64,000 nucleotides of DNA from Diadema setosum (Eukaryota > Echinodermata > Echinoidea > Diadematoida > Diadematidae): positions 1,663,001-1,727,000 of the forward strand of contig NC_092703.1 of the NCBI RefSeq assembly GCF_964275005.1, read 5' to 3'. Under the pieces are notes generated by a model. The model was not told where the DNA came from and ran no database searches. It saw nothing but the letters and a program-made list of their open reading frames with translations. Positions 36,439-48,650 of the stretch are shown here, one piece after another. Position 1 is the stretch's first letter. Every line of letters starts with the position of its first letter. The position numbers were made by a program, and so were the translations under genes.

Positions 36439-36779
36439 TTAAAGCATTATAATTTCCTTTCAAAAGTTATTAGAGTCTTAAGTGAAGGGTGTGCAAAGTA
36501 TTTTCAAGAAATGAAAAGGGGCTCCAAGACATACCGATCTCACCAATTTAAAAGAAAAAAGGTTGTAGAAAAAACTGCTGAGAACTCACTTTCAAATCCA
36601 TTTTATGATGCCAAATTTGGTAATATACCAAATTTGGTATGTCACTCCTATATCAGTCCCGTTTCATGTTTATTCGTGTGTACAAGTATCTGGTTTGTTG
36701 ATCTCTCTAGTGGGCTTTCAGACTTTTTCCTTTGCTTTCAACTGATGTTTTTCTTCTGAGGGGACCACATCCTACAAGT

Positions 36780-37016
36780 TTTGTCCTTTTAGTGGGTGCC
36801 TTCATTTTCTGAATTATCCACATTTTTTACTTATTTCTATTCACTTGAGTTTTATGATAATGTATATTTTTTTTATGTGAAGGTGCTACAATCATTTTAC
36901 ATTCTTTTCATCCTATATAGTTTTACGCACGTAATTTTCTGTTACCAAAGAAAAAACGAAATGATGTTTATAATGTTCTTGTCGAAAAATGAAAGAAAAA
37001 ATTGAATTGAATTAGA
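36780..37016 (+). mobile_element. LINE 3' end nested in the DNA element
   Basis: AT-rich 3' UTR-like sequence ends GAAAAATTGAATTGAATTA, the pentamer tail style of the other LINE ends. It interrupts the homology between the element's two halves. Confidence 0.5.
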
Positions 37017-37190
37017 TCATGTAGAAGAAGAATAGCTCTTTCAGAGGATAGGAAAATTGATGATTGACATGTTGAGCCGTTTTTCTTGTTTTGTTTTGTT
37101 TTGTTTTTTGTTTGTTTTTGGGGGTGGTTTGTGATGCACGGTCACATATGGTTTCACAATATTATGCAGAGCGAGGTTAAACTGATAAAT

Positions 37191-40100
37191 TCACTCGGCA
37201 AAGCCAAACATACACAAAACACATGCTAACCCAAGTAGGAGATGAGCTACCACAGTTTTGACATGAAGAGAACCGGAATCGGATGTTTCAGTGTGGTAGT
37301 CTTCACGGGGTTCATTCGTGGTTACACGGAAAATTTTCTTGGCATGGGTAGCCTGACTTGTTTGAATTGTAGTTGGTTGCGGAGGCCAGGCAAAGTCCTT
37401 ACAAGTGGACAGATCAATCTGTGTGCTTTGATCACGAGCACAACAGTGAACGGTACTGTTGTCTTTTATCAGAAAACGGCCATCAACAAAACCGTTCCTA
37501 GTTTGTATTTCTGCTTGATGGGGAAGTTCAAATCCATTTTGATGGCAAATCACAGTGGCATCTCCTCTGCCGGCAGCGGCCAGGCAGTGAACAACCGTGT
37601 TGTGGATGTGTAAGGTACATTTGGCTTTGCCAAGTGGGGAATACACTTTAACATCTGTCTTAAATTCCAGTGAAGAGTAACCTCTGTCACCATACGATAT
37701 CTGTGTCAGAATATACAACTCTGCATCATCGGGAGAAACGTTTGATATCCAGATTATAACCTGCATTTGGTTTCTTATTTTTGTGTTGTTGACCTTGAAA
37801 CGGTCATATTGGGACTCGTATCTAAAACCATCTCTATCAAGCACTTGATCTGTCGAGGTAAAAAAGGGCTGGTCCCGTGACTGTAATCTTATAGTATAAT
37901 AAGAATTCCTGTCGTCACCGAGAGTCCACGGAATGATGATGGTAATAGCTCCAGATGATCCTTGCACCAAATCAATATGCTTTATCAGTGAAGCTGAAGA
38001 CCCCCAAGGCAGACATAAGAGGCATAACAGAAGCGTCAAGATCTTCTTCCAGCCCAACAGATAGTGTATAAGCTGTAATGAAATGATGTATTAAAGTTAT
38101 TGCCGATTTACCTTCACCCGATGGAAACAAAAACATGAAGCTTTGTTTTTTTCTTTTATTAATATCTGATTTTCACAATACTTGCATATAGTTGTCTTAA
38201 ATCATACTCATACTCAAATCATATTGTGAAATGCTTGAAAACTGTCAAAAACTTACAGTAAAGTAATCCAGTGCTTTGCCACATGCTTTTCTTATGCTTA
38301 TGTTGTTATCTTCATTGCATTCCTTGGCTCTAATGCTTACATGCCAACTTTTGTACTTCACTCTGTATTATCATGCTTATGTTGTTAAAAAGTATAGAAC
38401 AGATAAATTATTCATAAGATGTACAAATGCTTTGGAACTTATAATTCACTGAAACAATTCTTCTTTTTCATGAATAACTTCAAAAGGCATATGGCTGAGA
38501 GTTTTCTATACTATAAATATGATGTACATTGTAATCTACACGAAGTGTTTTCGGTTTGTGCTAGGGTAATCTCTGATATGTTAACGTGTTTGTTTGTTTT
38601 CTTGATAGAAAATGTGTTGATATCAATAATAATGATGACCGAATCTGTTACCCACTCCCCTGTTTGTTTAGTATCAGAATTGTTTTTATGAACTTGGTTA
38701 CTTAAGTTCAATGCTAAATGTTGAATTTCCCGTCAACTGCTTGTCAAATGTAACTTGCAGTATTTACCTTTATGACACTGGCTAGGAGGCCTTTCAGCGA
38801 CGATTCATCACTTCGGTCTGTGGCAGGACATCCCCAATGCAGATTCCTATGAAATGTCATTGAGATAAAGTGACACAAAACACAGTACCCAGCGCAAAAC
38901 GTTAATCTATTTAACATTGCAGGTGTAAGGTTGTCTTTTTTGTCAGTCTATAACTCGAAAGTATGTATACATGTGTATCAGAAGACATTTTCCTCAGCTT
39001 TACAACCCTTTCTTTAGAGTAATGTATCAGATATGTGAGTATATTTTTATCTTAATCCTCAATTTAAACAAATTACAAAATATAGAGTGAATGATAATTC
39101 GTATTATTCATAGTGAGCCTTACCAAAACTTAGCATTAGTGAATATTTCAATAATAATCATTACAAAAATCATAATTGTACTATTCACGCATGATATTGT
39201 GAAGCAAACATATTGATCAGGAAATAAGGCGATATTATAAGCATAATAATACATTATTCAGCTCAAAGACAATTATGTTTATTCTAAGATTACAAACGTA
39301 TCCCATTTGAGGCTTTTAAAACAAGTTCAATCGTCACATGATGCAATTTTTATTGTTACAAGTCATCTGCAGTGTAGTTCAATCTTTTTTACCATATTTT
39401 TGATAAGATGATTTGGATCATTTTCACAGCTTTGTTATAATGCAAATGATTGGAAAGCAGCATGAAAAAATCAAGTTCAGTGAGAGCACACACCTGTTTT
39501 CTGTTAAAGTTGGCTCTTGTTGCCTTGGAGTCTTTTTACGTTTAGATTCAAGCCATAGAGACTGCAGTGAAAGCAACAAAGGTCGTTTCATTTCTTAAAC
39601 GAAAACCAAAGTTGTACGCACTGGCTTTCATGAAAATCATGTTACATAATAATAGAGGCAGTTCGTGGAGCCTCATCGTGATGTCTTTAGAAATGACAAA
39701 CACTCGGCGTAAAAAAAAATGGAATGTAGGACGTTAAGCCATTTCTTTTCACTCGAAACAAAATTAAATCTCTGATATAGTTTACAAGAGAAGTGAAATG
39801 TACGCGCTGCCTAATTATGCTTGCATGAAGAACATTAGGAAAATGTATACAAGTCTCACCATCAGAAAAAAAAAATGGAAATAGTATAGGCCTACTGATA
39901 AAACTACTTTAAGCACTAAACAGGGAGCCATTTAAGGTCTATTGTCTGGATCTGCAGATATATGCTAGAATCTTTTTTTAAGTTACAACGCGTGTCCTGC
40001 ATATTACATGTTTGTGTACAGCAAAAGGTGACATTCCACAGTTTTACGTCTGTAATTTGCGTTGAAAATGAATAAATTTGTCTGGAGTTGCGTTACGCTA

Positions 40101-42979
40101 AGTAATCTCTTTATTTTGTAACGTAGAGGACAGGCTATGCTTGGAGAGTGAATCTGCACTAATAATTAGTTATTAAATGAATAATAATTATTTTCTGTCA
40201 ATCTTCGTAAAATAATATTATTTTTTTAATGTTCATGGTCACACATACATCAGATAGTTCCCTGTAGTCCTATATCATGGTACAACAATACGTAAAACTA
40301 ATCTCCAGGATTGTTAAGACTCATTTGTTATTAATTATTAATGAAAGTAAAAACAGAAACCCATAGGTTTCTTCACGATAACGATTTTTAAAATCGATAT
40401 CTTAAAATCTAGCCTTATCTTGGACAATCATGACCATATTCTACCTACTTGCCATGTTACTGCAGTGTGATGTCATACAGCAGAGCCATAATCTGTTCGA
40501 GATGATTACTTTCGTGTGTAAGTTTAGAATTCTCAAAGACGACCTTGTAATTTATGAGATAACCTCCTTGGTAACAATTATAATAGGATCAGCCATGAAC
40601 GGCACCCTTACATTCGCTAACCTTCAACGCTACCAATGTATAGTTAGTGTACATACCTCTCGTGAGCGTAAAGTGTTCCGCTCATGTTGTTCTTCCTGCG
40701 GGGAGAATGGTGTGTAAAGAATTAAGTATTGGATTTTGCCACTTCATGACATACAGTAATCTTGATCATACAAATCACAGTATATACGTAGCAAACAAAC
40801 AAATTGCAGGAGAAAGACAATACAATCAGAGCTTAAATATTAGGTATTGAAAAACATAGGATCACTTATTTATAGGATAACGAAATTACATTAAGCGAAG
40901 GATTACATATTCTTTCTGCTGCGACAGATTGATAATGTGGGCCCATGATAAAGTCGGTTATACTGTGGTATTGGAATCAAACAATAATACATGTATCTGC
41001 AAAGTGGATTCGACATGAATTCTGTAATAATATGTATTGCCCTACTTAACGGTACAGAATCTTCTTGTCATGGGTGTGATAATTGGGACATTGTTATCGT
41101 ATTTTTAGTCCCGTACTATTTATAACCCGTTCCAAAGTTACAGAATATAAAACATGTCGAAGTACTAGCAAGTAATAAAAAAAAAAACACTATTCCTGTT
41201 ACATATCTTATTCAATGTACAGAACACATTCATATTTTCCAACATGTCTGGCACAAAAAAAAAAAAATGCATAGGTGCTATGTTGTTCAGGTGAACTTTG
41301 GAAAGTCGTCGCTGATTTCAAGAAATGTGACTGCCAATTCTGAAGAGTACTGTAATACGTTCTACTTTACTTTAAAGGTATCGACTTCCCTGCTCATATT
41401 TTTTTTTTCAACAGAGAAGGTACAGACATGACAGATGAGACTAGATTAACTTAAGGATCCTAGTCAGCAGTTGATATGAATTTCATAATACTTTCGAGCC
41501 TCCACTTAACGTCCGTCATGCAACTATTAATGGGAAGTTGTCATTAATGTGGTAAATTTAGGCCATTTTGGTATTCCGGCTGTAAACAACGAATGACATG
41601 AAAATGATATGAGAGAAAAAAACTCTAGGGAGGTTACTAAAGAAAAAGTATGTACAGTCAATTTTTTGAATTTTTGAATCTCATTAAAAATCAAACACAA
41701 ATAATAAACTGACGCCAAAACTAACTTACCACTTCTCTCCATCTATCCAGAATATTCAAACGTACTTCCTCCAGAAATTCCTGAAAGTTTAATGAATTGG
41801 GCAAAAGTTAAAAAGATAAGTTTATGACATAACTGTAAAAAAGAACAACATCCAATAGTGTACATTGTTGTGCAGAATGTAGAAGTCGTACCTTTGATAA
41901 TTGCAGTGCAGTCTTGTTGCCAAGTACAGGATTATTAATTCTTCTCTGCATTACGTCTTTATTTTCACATGGATCTCATAATGTGAAGTCGAAATTCAGT
42001 CACATTGTCATAATGACTTGCTCAAGGCATCATTCCGTGTCCACCACACTGTCCAAGAACATTTACAGGGCACTCCCGTTAAACATTCTAAATTCGTTGG
42101 ATTAAAAGTAAACCTAATAAACCATGAGGAGAGACAAAGCCACATAAGATTACAATTTTTATTCTAATTGATTTATACATTAAATCCATTAGATTTTAAA
42201 TTAACAATCTTATTTGGATTTATCCCTCCTCATGGTCAATTAGATTACTTTTAAATCCAACGAATTTAGAGCTTAACGAACACTGTTATAACGAAATTCG
42301 AAGTAAAAATTTTGGCCGCAATGTTTCTTTCTATGTATTTTTACTGTATGTTACAATTTTGTTTGCTTATAACGAAATTTCGATGTAAACGAAAGAAAAC
42401 TGACGGTTACGACAACTTCGTTATAACAGGAGTTCACTGTATTTGCAATAGAAGTGGGAAAATGTCACGATGCATCTTGAGTCGCGGGTATTTATCCTGC
42501 CACGTGCACAATATATTGCATGTGTCAAAAAAAATAAATTATCTGTCAGAGAATAGATTTACGGCCACAAAGATAGTTTTTTTTTTTCTTATTGCTGCTT
42601 ATGTGCATAACACAAGCAATTGTGACAAAATAGAATTGATACCACCTCATAGGAAAACGTCTTTTAGTTTATCAAAAATTTGCATGGGTAAATGCATTTT
42701 TTAATTGATCGTAAACCGGAAAAACTGTATATCTCTTTGCATCATGCATGTAGGTTTTTCATCTTTAAGAAACATCGAGAGTTTTTTGTTTGTTTTCACA
42801 TGCGTTGCGTTTTCATGCAAGTTCATATTTAAGATATCAAAGCACATTAATTTTTACTGTGCAAAAGCATAACGTCTATCTGACTGATTGTGTTTGCTTG
42901 CTAACATGGCCAAAATGTATTGAATCAATCAAACACTTACTTCCATGGCGTCTTCAGCATCACCCAAATAAAGCTCCAT
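37191..42979 (-). CDS. Five-exon membrane protein with immunoglobulin-like ectodomain, family unknown
   Basis: Exons on the minus strand: 42941-42979 (ATG at 42979), 41730-41780, 39494-39561, 38768-38846 and 37191-38072. All are GT-AG, and phases agree at every junction, giving 372 residues. There is no ATG at the start of the long last exon, so the upstream exons are needed. The N-terminal 84 residues are charged and likely cytosolic (MELYLGDAEDAMEEFLEE). A hydrophobic segment, ILTLLLCLLCL at about 90-100, follows. Then comes a V-like domain with RFKVNNTK and VIIWISNVSPDDAELYILTQ, lacking Cys at the usual B and F strand positions. A second module has six Cys (231, 242, 255, 289, 290, 303). 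A Thr-rich stalk and a C-terminal hydrophobic stretch (VVAHLLLGLACVLCMFGF) end it. Three N-glycosylation sequons are visible. Receptor or adhesion roles are only inference. Confidence 0.75.
42066..42439. mobile_element. pogo/Tigger-like MITE in the first intron of the Ig-like gene
   Basis: TA dinucleotides flank CAGGGCACTCCCGTTA on the left and TAACAGGAGTTCACTG on the right, a Tc1/mariner-pogo style terminus. The GTTATAACG phrases inside are typical of Tigger ends. The left part also contains a long internal inverted repeat (42088-42185 against 42170-42270, CTAAATTCGTTGGATT arms). Confidence 0.65.
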
Positions 42980-43119
42980 TTGTCGTTAGTTTTGTCGCTT
43001 GAAAACATAAGAGCACAGAGGATGCAAAATCAGAGAAAATATACACAGCAAACTACAGCAGTAATTGTAATGCAAGGTACATTGTCTATAATCATACCGA
43101 AATCATAAAACAACCTTAC

Positions 43120-43144
43120 TGTTTCTTTTGGCAGAGATGGGATC
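43120..43144 (-). other. Possible 25-base 5' UTR exon of the Ig-like gene
   Basis: GATCCCATCTCTGCC... is bordered by a good acceptor (GTTTTCACAG) and donor (A/GTAAGG) on the minus strand. The coding ATG at 42979 is preceded by an in-frame TAA, so upstream exons would be untranslated. An acceptor at 42998-42999 (TTTTCAAG) would join them. Confidence 0.35.
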
Positions 43145-44635
43145 CTGTGAAAACATGTGTATATGTTTTGAACTCAACGGAGACTTGCAAACTATTGAAT
43201 ACGCAAGCCTCAACAAATACATCACAACATTATAGAATGAAATGAATGAAATAATGGTATGGGGGGGACTTATGCTGAAGATCTATCAGATGACTTGATG
43301 ACTTACATATAACTTTATTCATCATTGGTGTATGTTTTGACTTATGCTTACGATTTCGAGTATAAATTCCTTGTTTGTGTGTATGCTTTGGGGTGGCATA
43401 AAAATTAATTTCCAATATTTAAAAGTATACACCACTACTTTGGTTTACATCACTCCAGTAGCAGTAGTTTCATCTTAAAGTGGTTTTAATGTATAACTTG
43501 TATTGTAACATGCAAGACAAAACAAAGAATATTTGTTCGAAATTTTTTCCGTAATGTCCATTCTTTTTCGAACGCAAATTATTGAATGGATGATAATGGA
43601 TTTCTCACCGCCTTAGGAAAGAAAAAAGCTGTAACTATAGTAAACTATATGATAAGAAACGAGGATTCATAGAACAGAACAAGAATTTTTTTGACACGCG
43701 TTGATGCTGGTTATGCTGTAGTTATTACAATGTACACTGTTTTAATGTCTCTATTCCATGGTACTTCATGATGATAATAGTATTATTGTTTCCTTAAAAA
43801 TGACATTTCGCTCCTCACCTGAAAAAAAATCAACGACATTAACAACTAAGCAACATGCCAACACAAAATATGCTGTACCTTATAATTCAGCGTTTTCATT
43901 TTGTTGCTTTGGTTAAGATCTACTTTCCCTTCACTAGTCATTGTCATTCAGTGAGCAATAAATATTTAACAATGCGTACTGCATATGAGACACGTAAAAT
44001 CTGTTTTCTTCAATCCATTGCGTGGAATGGTATAGGCATGTAAAAAAAAAAAAATAAATAAATCTGACTTACAACTTGTTGAATGACCAACATGCATGTC
44101 ATTATTTTAGGTAAACCTGAATTAAGTTTTGAATATTCTATTTCATTGGCAAGTAGGCCTATGCAGGATCATAAATGCATAAGATCGTCAGTTTTGACAG
44201 CAGTATTATTTTCATGTCAAATTCAGGGACAGCAAATTACCTGCAAACTGCACAAACTGCATTTCTATGTAGGTCATATCTTCTACTCACTGAAAAGGAT
44301 GAGTGGATACATGTTGTTAGAAATCCACCTCCATATACCAAGTTATCTTTGGTAAATGCTTGCAAGCAGAATCAGCAGAAATTATAGCAAAAGTTGAATG
44401 AAAATCAGCCAATTAAATCATAAGAAATCTTTTAACAGAAAAAGAAAATGACACATATTAGCAATGGTGGCCCTATGTCAGTCCCTGACCATGGCAAAGC
44501 AAAATTGTGTAACAGGTCTTTCCAGTAGGCTTACTATATTGAGAGAGAGGAAAAAAGAAAACATGACTAGCTGACATTATTAAGACCGCACCTTTGTCAT
44601 TAATTTTAGGAGCTGTAATTTTGGTTTGTTGTTAA

Positions 44636-45231
44636 AGTGGAATTAACCTGAAATATACATGTGGATTTAATAGATGCAACAATTATTAGTAGAACACATC
44701 AGTGAAAGTTTTCGGATATTCTGACAATCTGTTGAAAAGTTAAATGAATCTATTGAAATTTGGTGACGACACCACCGGATCGGAAGACTACTATACAGAT
44801 CATGAAATCAGATATGGACTACGATGTAAAGAAAGCAAAAAGAAAATTCCACAAAATATCATGTCATCATTTTCATATGGAAAGTGCATATTTCCTGAAC
44901 TTGTTACTGACATAATCATATTAGGGGTAATATTATTTCCCCCTTCTTTCTGAAAGAGGTGAGTCTAGGGTTCTTTCATTTTGCTAGAACAGTGAAAAAA
45001 AAAATTTTAGTTTTCCTTATTATTATTTTCTTTATTATGGTAGTTCATGCAGTGCCATGTATGATGTCATGATCCGTGGAAGTCTACTGATCCTCTGGTA
45101 TCGTCACCAAAACTTCAGAAATTCATAATTTTTAAACGGATTGTTCAATTCTCCTAAACCTTTCATTGATGTATTCTACTGATATTGTTTCATTCAGTCA
45201 AGCAACATGAATTCTGGTTGTTAATTCCCCT
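44636..45231. mobile_element. TTAA-flanked MITE with about 180-bp inverted arms, AGTGGAATTAAC family
   Basis: TTAA at 44632-44635 and 45232-45235 flank ends AGTGGAATTAACC and GTTAATTCCCCT. The arms pair inward: GGTGACGACACCACCGGATC on the left against the complement of GATCCTCTGGTATCGTCACC on the right. The frame at 44744-44953 lies inside and is not a gene. Confidence 0.75.
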
Positions 45232-45239
45232 TTAAATCA

Positions 45240-46700
45240 GGTTTCCCCAGATCATGTAATAGGAGCGAAGAAACAATATGGCATGCAGCGGAGTGGATAC
45301 TCAGGACGAGGCACCGAGACGAGGTGTTCGCTGTACGTTAGATACCACGGCACATACGACAATAATTATAGCTTCGTTCATATGGCGCTATACGTATCAT
45401 ATCGAATGAACACTGTAGGCCCTACAGGCCTATAACACATCAACACACACACATTGTATGTGTTGACTCTCTGCTCTAGTAGCTTATCAGATATTAGCAC
45501 ATACGGAAAATTTTCTGTCATCAACGCAACTTCATCTTACCGCTCTGAGTTAATCCAAAAACATCAACTTTGCCGGCAAATTGAAGGGAATATTCTTGAT
45601 ACAGACTCGGAGAGAGCAAAGCGTCAATGTCACTCCAATGGTTGTAGTATGTAAAAGCTCTATGTTTCAGCGAAGAATATATACGTACTATAACATAATG
45701 TACGTAAAAATTCGTTGGTATCAGTCTCAGTTCAAGGGCTAACAACTGTAAATAAAATGGAATGTCCCAGACCCCTTCACAAATCCGATAGATACCAACA
45801 TAAATAAAGAAAAACATAATCTAATATCAATAATGAAGTTTGGCATGAAATTGAATAGCTGTTGATATTAAGTATGAGTTCCTCTACAAACTTCATTTCG
45901 GTTTGGAGAAGAAAGCTTTTCGCGTTAGATTTTAAGGGACTATATTTTATCGGGTGCATGCACAGATCTATAGGCGATTTTTTTTTTTGAGTGAAATGAA
46001 CTCGTAGTCTGGTTTTGCGGACCCTTGGACAGAGTTTTAGCTGAAGAACCCACCTTGGAAATAATTTGATCGATGACAGGGTATAGCTCACTTCTCCAGC
46101 TAGGTTAGTGAAGATGAAACATCTCATTTCTCCAAGCTATTCTACAATTTTATTGAATTTTCAATTTCAACACGCGTCTCTAATTGGGCATCATTTACCC
46201 GCGTGAGCCCTCAAGGTCATGATGACAACGACTATAATGACGTCATCATTTTATAGTCTCATGTCAGCCGTTTTCCTCTTCAGTCGTCAAAGGTAAAACA
46301 GAGTGTGCACAGAACGCATGATGGAAGATATTGGAGATTTCCTTACATTTACTCAATTCATACTCATAACGGTATCTCTAAATCATAGCTACATGATTTT
46401 ATTAGCGAAATATAGCGAAGAATACTAGTCCAGGGGGAGAGCACTGGGCGCGTTCTCCCCCTCCCCTTATTCTTAATTGTTAAAACAAACAAAAAAGATA
46501 AAGAGAAAAAATGGGGGCGCATGCGCCCCCTTTAATTTCATAAAGCCCCCTCCCCTCCACCGTTTCCTGTATTCGCTCCTGGAATAAATACATTACACGA
46601 AATTGCAATAATAGACTTTCATATGTATGTAGTAAACACAAATCTGGTTTCAAACTCCGTACGTCACCAATTTTCATTAATCTGGTATTCGATTTCTAGA
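45240..46700. other. Unassigned intergenic stretch
   Basis: No gene recognised. A full CRE palindrome TGACGTCA lies near 46,240. A GC-rich patch at 46436-46560 has GGGGGCGCATGCGCCCCC, a perfect 18-bp palindrome. The region could include a promoter of the minus-strand Ig-like gene; this is speculation. Confidence 0.3.
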
Positions 46701-46719
46701 GATATTTGTTCACGCAATA

Positions 46720-47078
46720 GACTGTTCTCGTTTAAACAATCTTTGAAAATATACCTTTTGGCAAATCACACAAATTCGATCTATCATATTATTTGTCTAA
46801 AGTTTTTGTTCTGTTTTGTTATGTTTTGTTGTATTTGTTGGTTTTCTGTCCATGTCTACACTTTGTACCTTAAAAATGAATTAGTTGTTGCATACTTACT
46901 TTACAAGTCCTGTTTGGCTTTATTCAAGTTCTCTTTTTTATTGTCATACATATACCTATATGATTGATTATCTTTTTGTTCTGTATTGTAAAATATTGTT
47001 CTATTGTTCTATCAGAACATGAAATGAAGAAACGAATTAAATTCAATTGAATTGAATAGAACTGAACTGAATTGAATT
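46720..47078 (+). mobile_element. LINE 3' end with GAATT-type tail
   Basis: AT-rich sequence ends AACGAATTAAATTCAATTGAATTGAATAG followed by further GAACT/GAATT pentamers to 47078. It is the same style of tail as at 19076-19103 and 37000-37016. No coding part is recognised. Confidence 0.5.
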
Positions 47079-47609
47079 GATGGGACCTTAATTTTTTTGT
47101 AAAAGAGTATTTATTTTTTCCTTACGCACTAACTAATGAAAGTTGCCCAATCCTTAAACTGAGCAAAATCTATGTTTGATCTACATCCACGTGATAGTCA
47201 CTGGTGTTATTATTGACCTCATACGTTCTCCCCTTCCTGTTTTGGTGTGAGCATCTTACCCAAAGTCATTTAATACATAGAGAGACATTATGTCTGATGT
47301 AAAAAAAAAATGCAATTTTTTAGTGCTGAGGATAATCGCTATTCGTTGGAAAGATTTCAATCTTATATCCTTCGGGGTTTTTTTTTTCTCTCTCTTCTCA
47401 TTTCAAGTTTCAGTTTCACATTTTGATATTATCTCTCAAACAATCTAGAAAGTTGAGCAATGACAATTTTCCTGACCATGAACGAGAATGCATGTCATTA
47501 CATTTTTAGTTTTCCCCACATTACTTTTGTTACACGTCGGTTCATTACAGAGTTTTCGAACACTACGCTTTAACTTTTATAATTTACCTACATTGTATAT
47601 CGTTTGAGT

Positions 47610-47692
47610 AGCTCCATGGTGTAGAGGCTAATATACTACGTTCATCTGCAGTCATTTTGATTTGCAGTCCTTCGTTTAATCCGAATAGTAGG
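47610..47692 (+). tRNA. tRNA-like relic, probably a SINE head
   Basis: GCTCCATGGTGTAGAGGCTA contains a perfect pol III A box (TGGTGTAGAGG, 47617-47627). GTTTAATCC at 47674-47682 is a B box with one mismatch, at tRNA-like spacing. No convincing cloverleaf forms, so this is more likely a tRNA-derived SINE head or pseudogene than a working tRNA. Confidence 0.35.
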
Positions 47693-47712
47693 CCAGCCAA
47701 GACGATTTTTTT

Positions 47713-47885
47713 TTTTACTTTGGACGGCAAAATTTTTTAATGCTAAGTTTCCCAGCTGAAAGTCTTGCAAAAATACTGAATTTTAGCGTACGGCCGGATG
47801 TCAAGCGCGTTTTTGGCCGAAAAATGCCTTTTTTAGCCCAAAATTTGAAAGAATGTCAAAAATCACGATTTTTATTTTTTTTATC
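47713..47885 (+). repeat. Dispersed repeat, copy 1 (inverted copy at 56655-56822)
   Basis: Shared phrases with the right copy, read in reverse complement, are GAAAGTCTTGCAAAAATACT, TACGGCCGGATGTCAAGCG and GTCAAAAATCACGATTTTTA. The family is unknown; no termini were recognised. Confidence 0.75.
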
Positions 47886-48419
47886 GAAATAAGTAATGGT
47901 TGATAAGTACCTTTCAAACTAGAAATGTGTTATCTTCCATTTCAAGTTTAGAACCTGACTAATATACATTTGAATGTAGAATATTACACGCACATATATG
48001 GCGCAATGAAATATAAACCGTGATTTACTCAAAATTGTACTTTGTAAAATCTACCAATACTTCAAAGTTTTTTTAAACTACCTAAATCAATCTATTCAAA
48101 AGTTTTTATTTTTTCGAAATATAATATATGTTCTGATATGTTATGCAGCAAAGAAATTATAAGATAAGGCGAAAGATAACTCGTTTTATGTTATCCTAAA
48201 TGGGAAGATGTATTTTTACTGGACGCGCATTTTGAATGAAAAATCGAATGTATAGCGTAGGCCAATATATATTGTGTATGGTATAGTGCGTGTAAGTATA
48301 TTATCTTACATAATCGGCGACGTCAATGGACAGGTTGGATAGCTGACTGCAAATACCCTTTGTGGCACCTTGATATGACTGAAATGTGCTTCTTTGCACA
48401 AAAAAAAAAAAATACAAAG

Positions 48420-48650
48420 AGGGGTGGTCATTAGTGTTGTTACCATGGCAACTGATCATTATTAGGTCACTCCCTGAAAATTTCAAATATTCATGATTGT
48501 AAAACGTACAAGTGTTGAAACATGTTTTTGTTTTTGTTTTTTTGGTGTGTGTGTGAAAAATGTATCAATCTAAAACCTAAGAGTTATATATGAATTGTTT
48601 ACTACGTTTGGAAATGGTTGTCATGGAAACCGTGATAACAAATCACGTTT
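48420..48650. repeat. Second small cluster of X-box-like palindromes
   Basis: GTTACCATGGCAAC at 48439-48452 and GTTGTCATGGAAAC at 48617-48630 lie 178 bp apart. They are similar in motif and spacing to the array at 28965-30060. Confidence 0.5.

Larger units (their letters stand above)
35488..37145. mobile_element. DNA element with GTGACCSTGCATCACAAA termini containing nested insertions
   Basis: GTGACCCTGCATCACAAAACC at 35488 is matched by the inverted copy ending at 37145 (reverse complement GTGACCGTGCATCACAAACC). Inside lie a complete TTAA MITE (35887-36438) and a LINE 3' end (36780-37016). A plus-orientation relative at 23949 shares its subterminal sequence. No transposase remains. Confidence 0.75.

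Noticed and set aside
23949..37145. Idea that the GTGACC termini at 23949 and 37145 bound one 13-kb transposon
   Set aside because: The terminus at 35488 pairs better with 37145 and encloses a consistent element; 23949 starts a separate truncated copy.
37242..37613. Plus-strand 123-codon frame
   Set aside because: It lies antisense within the last exon of the Ig-like gene, whose minus-strand frame is longer and has hydrophobic segments and sequons.
45454..46127. Overlapping frames on both strands considered as part of a gene
   Set aside because: No domain, no consistent splice borders, and contradictory strands.
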